Assembly: GCA_002344975.1 (NCBI GenBank)
Contig: DDUV01000032.1
Span: 1-19,900 of the forward strand
Direction: 5' to 3'
Length of the DNA stretch: 19,900 bases
Source of the DNA: Saprospiraceae bacterium UBA2329
GTDB taxonomy: Bacteria > Bacteroidota > Bacteroidia > Chitinophagales > Saprospiraceae
The translations under genes were made by a program, and so were the position numbers. Positions 7,437-15,600 of this stretch are shown here, in pieces. Numbering within the stretch: the stretch's first letter is position 1; every line of letters begins with the position of its first letter. The notes beneath the pieces were generated by a model. It was not told the DNA's origin. It worked only from the letters and a program-made list of their open reading frames with translations, and ran no database searches.

Positions 7437-7459
7437 GTGCGATTTTCGTAGTTTTGCAT

Positions 7460-7467
7460 CAAATTTA
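7460..7467 (-). promoter_or_regulatory. Bacteroidota -7 box upstream of the AsmA-family gene
   Basis: On the minus strand this reads TAAATTTG, matching TAnnTTTG, 24 bases before the ATG at 7436. No -33 motif is clear. It lies in the 191-base divergent region shared with the exonuclease gene. Confidence 0.45.
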
Positions 7468-7627
7468 AGACAATTGAGACGTCGGTCCTGTTGTCAGGTT
7501 GCAAACGCCGGTGCTCAAAGATATAAAAAGAGCCGCTCGTATGCCAACCTTTATTTATCATCATCTTAAACGCAGCACCTGCAATACTTGGTTTTGAACA
7601 GGCGCCTTTTTTGCACAAAAACACATC

Positions 7628-8815
7628 ATGCAACATCCTTACTCCAACTTCGAACTCATTGAAAAACAGAGCCAACTAGATCATTTTTACGCCGTCAACC
7701 GGCAGTGCGAATGGATGGGGCTTGACACGGAATTCGTGGGCGAAAAACGATTTGTCACACTTCTTTGCCTCATTCAGGTATCCACGCCCAACGGAAATTA
7801 TATAATAGACCCGCTGCAACTGAATGATTTGGGGCCGTTTCTTCAACTCATCCAAGACCCCGCCATTCTCAAAATTACCCATGCCGGCGAGAATGAATAC
7901 CGCATTTTTTACCAACAATATGACGTGGTGCCGGCCAATGTATTCGACACGCAATTGGCCGCCGCTTTTTTGGGCTACAAACACCCCGTATCGTTTCGCC
8001 GCTTAGCTGAAAACGAGCTGGGCCTGAAGGTGGACAAAACCCTCACGACCGCCGACTGGGAAGCGCGGCCCCTCAACAAAAGCTACCTGCGCTATGCTCT
8101 CGACGACGTAGCGCCTCTGCACGCCCTCATGCAACAGATGGAGACCAAACTGCGCAAACACGGGCGCTTGGAATGGGCCAGAGAGGAATTTGCCCTGCTC
8201 GAAAATGCCGACTACTACGCCAAAGACCCCAACGACGAGGCCCTCAACAACAGCATGATGAAATCCCTCAATTTTAAAGAAAAAATCTTCATGCTGCGCC
8301 TCTACCAATGGCGCCGCGAACAGGCCGAAGCCAAAAACTACTCCAAAGAAATGATTCTGCCGGCCAAATACATCGCGCCCATCGTCAAGGGTATTTCAGC
8401 CGGACTGGATGCGCTGCGCCATAATCGCCGCCTGCCCGAACGCACCATTCAGCAATTTGGCCGCCTGTTTGTACAATTTTACCAACAGCCCGCCACCGCC
8501 GAAGAAAAAAACATCCTCACCCGCCTCGACCTCTCCGAAGAAGACAACGACGATCCGATGGAGGAAATCATGCAGGAAATGCTCTACCTGCTGGTACGTT
8601 ACAAATGTCTCGAAAGCGGCATCACACCGGCCTTCGTTATGCCGAAAGGCGTGCTGCGCAAGCTCAAAAGCAACCCCGAAGACATGCCCGAAAACTTGGA
8701 AACCGGCTGGCGCAGGCAAATGCTGGGCGAAGACATCTTCCTGTGGATGAAACACTACGAACGTTTGGAAATGTCCGTCGCTTCGGGCCGCATCGAACTG
8801 CGCGTACGCCCGTAA
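7628..8815 (+). CDS. RNase D-like 3'-5' exonuclease with HRDC-type C-terminus
   Basis: A 395-residue protein of the DEDDy exonuclease family, which trims 3' ends of structured RNAs. Motif I is LDTEF (D33, E35). Motif III is YALDD (Y156, D160). The family phrase WEARPL lies between them. In motif II the family sequence HAGSEDLEVF reads HAGENEYRIF here, so the expected aspartate is E90. The C-terminal half has an HRDC-like helical region (about 215-285, LRLYQWRREQAEAKNYSKEM) and a second helical region ending with the RNase D hallmark GWRRQMLGEDIF near residues 360-371. The start at ATG 7628 is supported by homology of the first 30 residues. The promoter is uncertain: a T-rich stretch at about 7608-7615 only partly fits TAnnTTTG. 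The gene stands alone. Confidence 0.88.
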   Translation: MQHPYSNFELIEKQSQLDHFYAVNRQCEWMGLDTEFVGEKRFVTLLCLIQVSTPNGNYIIDPLQLNDLGPFLQLIQDPAILKITHAGENEYRIFYQQYDVVPANVFDTQLAAAFLGYKHPVSFRRLAENELGLKVDKTLTTADWEARPLNKSYLRYALDDVAPLHALMQQMETKLRKHGRLEWAREEFALLENADYYAKDPNDEALNNSMMKSLNFKEKIFMLRLYQWRREQAEAKNYSKEMILPAKYIAPIVKGISAGLDALRHNRRLPERTIQQFGRLFVQFYQQPATAEEKNILTRLDLSEEDNDDPMEEIMQEMLYLLVRYKCLESGITPAFVMPKGVLRKLKSNPEDMPENLETGWRRQMLGEDIFLWMKHYERLEMSVASGRIELRVRP

Positions 8816-8921
8816 CAGCACCCGTCGAAACCGGCCACCTGCTTCATTCTCATTGAGATTTCAACTGCCAAAATCCAACACATGAAAAAACAATCATGTA
8901 TCTCGCCGCATTTATAAAAGC

Positions 8922-10706
8922 ATGATACCACCAACCGACGATCTCCGCCCAAGTCCTGAAAGGACGTCATCTGTCTCCGTCGGACGCAGTCCGGCGCTCC
9001 CCTCCGCACAGCGCAGTCCCGAAGAGACACCCCCCGCTGATCCCACTACGCTGGACCCCGCCCGTCCAAGTCCTGAAAGGACGCCATCCGTCTCCGTCGG
9101 ACGCAGTCCGGCGACGCTCTCCCACATCATCCACACACTGCAAAACAGCGGCCCCCTCCGCCCCGCCGAACTCCGCCGCCTTGTCCTTGAAGCACAAGTG
9201 AAGCAGGAAGACCTCCTGCCCTGGGCCGACTTCGAGCACCCCGTAGCCGACAGCTACGGTCGCAAACTCGCCTATAAAGAAGACCACTTCGAGATCATGG
9301 TCATGTCCTGGCTGCCCGGCGACTTCTCCAGCCTCCACGATCACGGCTTCACCCAATACGGCGCCGTGCAGGTCTTCGGCGCTGCCGAACACGCCGTTTT
9401 TCACGTCGAAGAAGACAGCATCCGCACCCTCGCCCGCTGGACGCTACAACCCGGCGAAGTCGTCAGCGTCAGCCACAGCCTCGTCCACCAAATGGGCAAT
9501 CCCGGTACCGAGCGCTTCCTCTCCCTCCACGTCTATGGCACCCCCGAAGCCCCCGAAAGCATCACCGGCGAAGCCCGCGTATTCGATCTCCATCGCCAAG
9601 TCATTCAACGCGTCAACGGCGGCGTATTCTTCGCCTTGCCCTCCGAGGAGGTCATCCGCGAAGAACCCGGCCCCGAACCCGACTTTCCCACCCACCTGCG
9701 CTACCTCATCGAAGTACAACGCCGCCTTCAGCGCATGGCTGATGCAGGTATTCAGCGTGCCGAAGCACCCCTCCTCGATACCCTCCAGGCACTCTCATCT
9801 CCTGCCCACCGCGAGCGCATCACCTGCTGCCTCCGCGACCGCACCGACGCCAACGGCCACAGCACCGACTCCGTCTATTGGAAAATCATCAACCGCGAAC
9901 TCCGCGAAATGGCCGCCTTCCAGCGCGGGCACACCGGCCCCGCTGCCGACGCCTTCCACCGCTACGCCGAACTCTACGACGCCGTCATCTGCCGTCCCTG
10001 CCTCCACGATTTTATGGCCGCCTACCTCCGCTTTTTCTTTCACGAAACCCAAACCCCACCCGCCCAAACCCGCATCCTCTCCATCGGCTGCGGCACCGGC
10101 CTGGTAGAGGCGCACATCATTTCCGAACTCGGCGCCGACCCCCAAAAACTCCTCGGCATGGACATATCTCCCGCCATGGTCGCCGAAGCCCAACGCCGCA
10201 TCCACGCCGTGCAGGGCGATATTTTTACCTTCGATACCGAGACAGGCAACTGGGACGTAGCCTTCAGCGGCCTCAATGTTTTTCACTACTTAGACCATCG
10301 CCGCTTCGACGAAGCCGTGCGCCACACCGCCTCGCTCCTGCGTTCCGGCGGCTGGTTCATCGGCGACTTCATCACACCCGATCACATCCGCTGGTACCCC
10401 AATGTCCTCTTTTCCGCCGACGGCAAGGTCATCTCCCTCCGCACGCCCCACCTCGTCGAAGACAGCGGCGCACTCTTCCAGGAAAGCGAAATCATCAACA
10501 TCAGCTTCCAGCAAGGCCCCATGGAAGTAACCGACGCAGGTCGCCACCGACGCTATCTGCCGGCCCTGCACCGCGTGCGCAGCAGCTTCGAGCAGGCATT
10601 CGGCGGCACAGTACGCCTCTTCGACGCCCACTCCCTCGCACCTATCCCCGCCGATGCTGACAGTTGTGCCTCCACCCGCTATGTTGTCATGGCTCAGAAA
10701 AAATAA
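8922..10706 (+). CDS. Thiol (cysteine) dioxygenase-like cupin fused to SAM-dependent methyltransferase
   Basis: A 594-residue two-domain protein. Residues about 58-230 match type I cysteine dioxygenase: R114 in YGRKL (substrate carboxylate arginine), iron ligands H139 and H141 (SSLHDHG) and H189 (VHQMGNPG), and second-sphere H203 and Y205 (SLHVYGTP). The cysteine that forms the Cys-Tyr cofactor in mammalian enzymes is replaced by Y146. Residues about 340-594 are a class I methyltransferase with motif I ILSIGCGTG (385-393) and an acidic ribose-binding LGMD. Residues 1-55 are mostly two translated copies of a hairpin repeat (RPSPERTSSVSVGRSPA and a near copy) and are unlikely to be catalytic. 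No other in-frame ATG precedes R114; GTG 9198 is an alternative start but would cut conserved-looking sequence. The substrate is unknown. Third codon positions are strongly C-rich. Confidence 0.82.
   Translation: MIPPTDDLRPSPERTSSVSVGRSPALPSAQRSPEETPPADPTTLDPARPSPERTPSVSVGRSPATLSHIIHTLQNSGPLRPAELRRLVLEAQVKQEDLLPWADFEHPVADSYGRKLAYKEDHFEIMVMSWLPGDFSSLHDHGFTQYGAVQVFGAAEHAVFHVEEDSIRTLARWTLQPGEVVSVSHSLVHQMGNPGTERFLSLHVYGTPEAPESITGEARVFDLHRQVIQRVNGGVFFALPSEEVIREEPGPEPDFPTHLRYLIEVQRRLQRMADAGIQRAEAPLLDTLQALSSPAHRERITCCLRDRTDANGHSTDSVYWKIINRELREMAAFQRGHTGPAADAFHRYAELYDAVICRPCLHDFMAAYLRFFFHETQTPPAQTRILSIGCGTGLVEAHIISELGADPQKLLGMDISPAMVAEAQRRIHAVQGDIFTFDTETGNWDVAFSGLNVFHYLDHRRFDEAVRHTASLLRSGGWFIGDFITPDHIRWYPNVLFSADGKVISLRTPHLVEDSGALFQESEIINISFQQGPMEVTDAGRHRRYLPALHRVRSSFEQAFGGTVRLFDAHSLAPIPADADSCASTRYVVMAQKK
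8949..9113. repeat. Two copies of a 48-base double-hairpin repeat inside a coding frame
   Basis: Unit 1 is at 8949-8996 and unit 2 at 9066-9113; 46 of 48 bases match, and the period is 117 bases (39 codons). Each unit holds two mini-hairpins. In unit 1 they are GTCCT-GAA-AGGAC (8953-8965) and CGTCGGAC-GCA-GTCCGGCG (8978-8996, with one G-T pair). Both loops are GNA trinucleotides, a class known to form unusually stable DNA hairpins. The pattern is REP-like. Both copies are read in the same frame within the dioxygenase-methyltransferase gene. A weaker third echo (AQRSPEETP) lies between them. Confidence 0.8.
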
Positions 10707-10730
10707 ATAGCTGATCTCTAAGTGATTATT

Positions 10731-10900
10731 TGGGCGGCTGCCCGCTCCGGCACCACCCCCAGCCCCTCCAAAGGAGGGTAGCCGCAGACAGCGGGCACCG
10801 GGCCGTCCGCTCCATGCGTTGCCGCTCCGCAGCGCCGGGTAAAAACCACGGCGCTGCGCAACGGCAACGCATCCGCTTCCGTCCCTGCCGCAACCACCCA
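10731..10900. repeat. Structured intergenic element with two nested hairpins
   Basis: This fills most of the 302-base gap between 10706 and 11009. Hairpin 1 has outer arms GCCCGCT/AGCGGGC (10740-10746 with 10790-10796) and inner arms CCCTCC-AAA-GGAGGG (10764-10778). Hairpin 2 has 11-bp arms ATGCGTTGCCG (10814-10824) with 10862-10872, an internal loop, then a 9-bp stem GCAGCGCCG (10829-10837) with 10849-10857 and a GGT-AAAA-ACC tip. The flanks GTCCGCTCC and CCGCTTCCGTCCCT recall, from memory, a family of intergenic hairpin repeats found in many Bacteroidota genomes. It could also stop transcription from the upstream gene, although there is no T-run. Confidence 0.65.
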
Positions 10901-10981
10901 CAGAGCCATCTTGTGGCAAGGGGGCTTTGCCTCACTACATCCTTGCAAACACATCAAGCGATGACCTTTGCAAAATATACT

Positions 10982-10989
10982 TATCTTTG
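10982..10989 (+). promoter_or_regulatory. Bacteroidota -7 box upstream of the DUF1703 gene
   Basis: TATCTTTG matches TAnnTTTG and lies 19 bases before the ATG at 11009, placing the transcript start shortly before the gene. A TTTG at 10967-10970 is too close to be a normal -33 element (11-base gap). Confidence 0.45.
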
Positions 10990-11008
10990 ATCTCAAATAG
11001 CGCACAAA

Positions 11009-12556
11009 ATGGCACTTCAAAATATCCCTATTGGTTTACAGGATTTCAGAAAAATCATTGAGAATGATTTCCTGTATGTGGACAAGACGGAATACATATA
11101 TAAAATGGCGTCTAAGCCGGGCGCATACTTCCTTTCCCGCCCGCGCCGCTTCGGCAAGTCCATCACCATTGCCGTTTTGCAGGAATTGTACCTCGGTAGC
11201 CGGGAGTTGTTCAAAGGGTTGTGGATCGAGGATAAATGGGATTGGGGGAAAAAGCATCCGGTTATTCGGATTTCTTTCAAAGACATCAATTTTGAGCAGC
11301 GCGGGCTGGAGTCACCGCTGGCAGAACGGATGAAGGAAATTGCGGCTCAATATGGCGTGGAGTTAAAAACGCCAACCGCTCGGGACCGCTTCCGGGAATT
11401 GGCGACGGTGCTGGCCGCCACTGCCAAAGTCGTCGTCCTCATTGACGAATACGATGCGCCCATCACGCATTACCTCGGCAAGGAACTGCCCCAGGCCATC
11501 GAAAACCGCGACTTCCTGCGCGGGTTCTACTCCGTACTCAAAGAAGCCGACCACCTGCTGGAGTTCGTTTTCCTCACCGGCGTCAGCAAGTTTTCCAAAG
11601 TGGGCATCTTCTCCGGCCTCAACAACCTGTTGGACATTACCTTCCACCCGGAGTTTGCCACTATGCTGGGCTATACGCAGGAAGAGTTGGAATACAATTT
11701 TGAAAACCACATCGCCGCCACCGCCGCAAAGATGTCTCTGAGCAAGGAGGCATTTCTGGCAAAGCTGAAAGAGTGGTACAACGGGTACCGGTTTCATCAT
11801 CTGGCCGAGACCGTCTATAACCCTGTTTCACTCAACTCCTTTTTCAACGTCGGCGACTTTGAAAACTTCTGGTTTGAAACCGGCACGCCCACTTTTCTCA
11901 TCAATATCCTGCGCGAACAGGGCTTGTATAAATTCGACCTGGAACCCAAATCCCAGATCGAGTTCGGCAGCTTTGAATTGGATAACCTCTACCCCTACGG
12001 ACTGCTGTACCAAACGGGCTATCTCACCATCCAGTACCGCGATGAATACGGCCTCTACCATCTCGATTATCCCAACTACGAGGTCCGAAACTCCATGCTG
12101 GCTTACCTGCTCGACGCTTTCGGCGGAGTACACCGGGGCGGTGGCATTGTGCTGGCCATCAAGATGGAACAGGCATTCATGGCGCACGACATTGCCAAAG
12201 TCATGCACATTTTGCAGGGGCTGTTCAAAGGGATTCCTTACCAGTTGTACGAAAAGTACCCGGAGAGCTTTTACCATGCCGCCACCCACCTCATCTTCGC
12301 CTACATGGGTTTGCGCGTCCACAGCGAGGTATGCACCTCCGACGATCGCGCCGATGCCGTAGTGGAAACGCCCGACAAGGTGTATGTGCTGGAGTTTAAA
12401 TTGGACGAAAGTGCAGAGGCTGCCTTGGAGCAAATCCGCCAAAAACGCTACCACGAAGCCTTCTGGAACCTCGGCAAACCGGTCGTCGGCATCGGCATCA
12501 ACTTCAGCAGCAAAACGCGGAATGTGGAGGAGTGGAAGGTGGAAGAGATGGCCTAA
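11009..12556 (+). CDS. DUF1703 family AAA-ATPase-like / PD-(D/E)XK protein
   Basis: A 515-residue protein of the AAA-ATPase_like plus PDDEXK_9 architecture, common and multicopy in Bacteroidota and anaerobes. The N-terminus has the family signature PIGLQDFRKIIENDFLYVDKT and a degenerate Walker A, SRPRRFGKS (residues 43-51). Walker B is VVVLIDEYDAPI (D146, E147). The C-terminal nuclease-like fold shows D449 in RADAVVE and E462-F-K464 in YVLEFKL, so the catalytic triad of a PD-(D/E)XK enzyme looks intact. Function is not established; a DNA-processing or mobile-element role is often suggested. Its length is typical and the gene is unbroken. It is flanked by a structured repeat on the 5' side and ends 72 bases before the macroglobulin gene, with no clear terminator between. 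Confidence 0.87.
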   Translation: MALQNIPIGLQDFRKIIENDFLYVDKTEYIYKMASKPGAYFLSRPRRFGKSITIAVLQELYLGSRELFKGLWIEDKWDWGKKHPVIRISFKDINFEQRGLESPLAERMKEIAAQYGVELKTPTARDRFRELATVLAATAKVVVLIDEYDAPITHYLGKELPQAIENRDFLRGFYSVLKEADHLLEFVFLTGVSKFSKVGIFSGLNNLLDITFHPEFATMLGYTQEELEYNFENHIAATAAKMSLSKEAFLAKLKEWYNGYRFHHLAETVYNPVSLNSFFNVGDFENFWFETGTPTFLINILREQGLYKFDLEPKSQIEFGSFELDNLYPYGLLYQTGYLTIQYRDEYGLYHLDYPNYEVRNSMLAYLLDAFGGVHRGGGIVLAIKMEQAFMAHDIAKVMHILQGLFKGIPYQLYEKYPESFYHAATHLIFAYMGLRVHSEVCTSDDRADAVVETPDKVYVLEFKLDESAEAALEQIRQKRYHEAFWNLGKPVVGIGINFSSKTRNVEEWKVEEMA

Positions 12557-12628
12557 TGGCCGACAAAACGCTACAAAGCCCCGCCTCGCTTCGTTTTAAC
12601 AGCATACATTGCCATAAAAACAAGCGCC

Positions 12629-15600
12629 ATGAGAGCTTTCCTCCTCCTGTTATGCGTCGTCGGCAGCGTGTCGGCGGCAGCACAGGCCCTCCTCCACAGC
12701 CGTCAGGGCAGCGCCTCGGCCTATGTGTATCAGATCAGCAATGCGCAGGCCGAAAAGGTGTGCAGGGCCAAAATCTGGCAGGCCGATTCCACTTTTTTTC
12801 ACACCCTGCGAGACTCCTTTCCCGCCGACAGCAGCCTGCAACGCGCCTTGCCGCAGGGCCATTATCTCATTGCCCGCATCGTCAAAAACCAACTCAAAAT
12901 TGACCTCCTCAGCGTGCAGCCCTTCGACGTGGTTGTACTCAACAACAGCGCCGACCTGAACATCGCCGTTCACAGCACTGCCGGCCTGCCCCTGGCCGAT
13001 GTCGCCGTAAGCATTGACGGGCGGCGCATCCCCTTCGACCGCCGAACGCAAACCTACCGCCTGCGCAAATCGAATCAGCGCGGATTCCTGCGCGTAGAGC
13101 ACGGGGGCTTGGCCGTTTTTTACGACTTGAGCCGCCAGAGAAACAACCCCTGGACCAGGCGTTTGGTCAACAACACGCCGTTGCGCTATGTGTATCGCCC
13201 GGTGGAGTTTGTGCTGCGCACGCCGGTGGACGCGCTGCTTTCGCTGGCCGATGGAAAAAGGCGGTACCGGCCTCGTCGGGTGGGGCGTTTTTTGGCAGAC
13301 ATCGGCCGCTGCGTAGCTTGTATTTTTGATGACTACCAATGCCGGCGCGACCGCGAAGAGCGTTTCAGCGAGCGTTGGCGAGGTTATATGGTATTCAACA
13401 AGCCCAAGTTTATGCCGGGCGATACCGTTCGGCTAAAAGCCTTTGTGACCAATAGAAAAGGCCGCCCTCTGAAGGATTCCGTTTCTGTGATGATGTATCC
13501 CGAATGGGATCGGCCTGTGAATCTGGGCCGCATTGCTCCCTATTTGCCGGGCAGCTATGATTTTGAATTTGCCCTGCACGACAGCCTGAAACTCCAGTTG
13601 GACAGAAAGATCAGGGTGGAATTGCAAAAAAAACCGCGTTTCGGCTATATGGAATCAGTCTTTCGATACGAAGACTACGAACTCAAAAGTCTGCAATTCA
13701 GCCTGCGGGCCGACGGCGATTACCAATACCGGGGCAAACCCTACCGCCTGCACCTGAAAGGAACCGACGAAAACGAACTGACCCTGCCCGATGCCCGCAC
13801 GGAACTGCTGCTGACGACGGTGCAAGTGCTTGAATTTAAAGACAGTGTGGTTTTTGTACCCGACACCCTCTGGCGAAAGGACCTCGCTCTCGAACCCGGT
13901 GGCGAAACTGCTGTCGAAATCCCCGATTCCATTTTCCCGCTCTGCGATGTGAGGTATCGCTTAGAGGCCGTTTTGCTGTCTGCCGATAACGAGCGGGTAA
14001 GCAAATCCCAAAACGTCACCTTTTTTCATACCCACAAAGAGCTTCATTTGGACCTCCAAAAAGACAGCCTCCGCATGGAGTACCGCGAAGAAGGCCGCCA
14101 GAAACCCGCTCTGGCCACCCTCACGCTGTTGGACGCGCTGGGGCAAGCCTTAGAGGAGCGCTTGGTGCAACTACCCCACACGGAGGCCGTGAACGCTTAT
14201 GTATCGGAATACAAATTGGACATGGGCCTGCTGAAAAAAACCTGGCGGCCCGCCTCCGAACAAGCGCTCCTGCAATGCTTTGCCTCCCGCAGCCACGACT
14301 CGCTGTTCATTGCCTGCGACAATCCCCGGCGCATTCCCTTCCGCTACTTTTTGTACCGCCACAACCGCGAAATAGAGCGCGGCTACGGTACCGACTGGCA
14401 ATTGCGCAGGCCCGCCGGCGAGCGGGAAACGTACTTCATCGCGCTGCAATACCTCTGGGGCGGACAGGTGCGCAGCGAAAACTACTCCGTGGACTTCGCC
14501 CGCCGTCAACTCAACGTGCAGGTGGAGCAGCCGGCATTGGCTTGGCCCGGCATGGAAACCGACATCACCGTGACCGTGACCGACCAGCGCGGCAGGCCCG
14601 TTCCCAATGCCGACCTCACCGCCTGGGCCGTGACGCAAAAATTTCAGCCTCAGGCGCCTGCATTGCCTTGGTTTGAAAAACAGACGCCCCAACGCAGGCT
14701 CATCAATACGTTCAACGCCCTGCGAGATCAGCCTCAAAACAATCGAACCCCGCTCAACTTTGCCTATTGGCGCAGCAAAACCGGCCTGGACACAGCCGAG
14801 TACTACCGCTTTGCCTACCCCGGCCGAAACCTCTACCGCTTCGAGTACGACGCCCCCGACAGCATCGCGCAGTTCGCGCCGTTTTTCGTACTCAATGGCG
14901 CGCCGCAGCCCGTCCACGTCGTGTATGTGGACCAAAAACCCGCGTATTTCGGATGGAACACCAACCGGCAGCCCTACTCCATTCGAATCAGTCCGGGCTA
15001 TCACCGGGTAGAACTGCGCTGCACCGACCGGCTCATTCATTTGGACAGCGTACTCATCTCGCCGGGTAAGAAGCTGATTCTGAGTCTTTCAGATTCCATT
15101 CAAGACCAACACATCAGCACTACTTCCATGCCCACCTCCCTGACGCAGGATGAAAAAAACAACTTGTATCGGTATATTTTTCCTTTTCGATACAAAGACA
15201 ATGCATGGGATTACATTGAGCAAAAAGGAGCAATACAATTGTTGCAACCAGCTTCCGGCACTTTCGGCAGGCAGTTGACCGGGCCGATTATGCCCGATGT
15301 TGTGCAGTACCGGAATCTACGGGACAACCATAAAATAGATTTCGCCCACGAGCCGATGATGGAATACGATTTTGCGCCCGGCCTGTTGAAAATGCGCAGC
15401 GTGAACCCAGAGTGGCATTATCCAGATAAACTGAGTGGCGCGGCGAGAGAGGAATGGGGAGACTTGGTATGGAAAAAAGAGGACTTGTTGCCTAAGTTCA
15501 AATCTAAGCAATGGTCTGAATATTGGTACATCAATTTGGCACCGTACACAATTACCTTGTCGGGCCGTCGTGGGCGCTTGCAATTGGATGGAAATTTCAC

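Noticed and set aside
7433..7675. An 80-codon minus-strand frame across the divergent promoter region
   Set aside because: It overlaps the start of the RNase D-like gene and the AsmA promoter and has no recognisable domain; most likely chance.
8882..8917. Possible 11-codon leader peptide (MKKQSCISPHL) just before the dioxygenase gene
   Set aside because: Too short and without a run of regulatory codons or alternative hairpins to support attenuation.
8949..9113. CRISPR array
   Set aside because: Only two units, unit length and internal double hairpins do not fit CRISPR repeats, and the spacing sequence contains a degenerate echo of the unit itself.
9535..10660. Long alternative frames on both strands of the methyltransferase half
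   Set aside because: They come from extreme codon bias (C-rich third positions) and give low-complexity Pro/Arg/Ser-rich products; the true frame holds the methyltransferase motifs.
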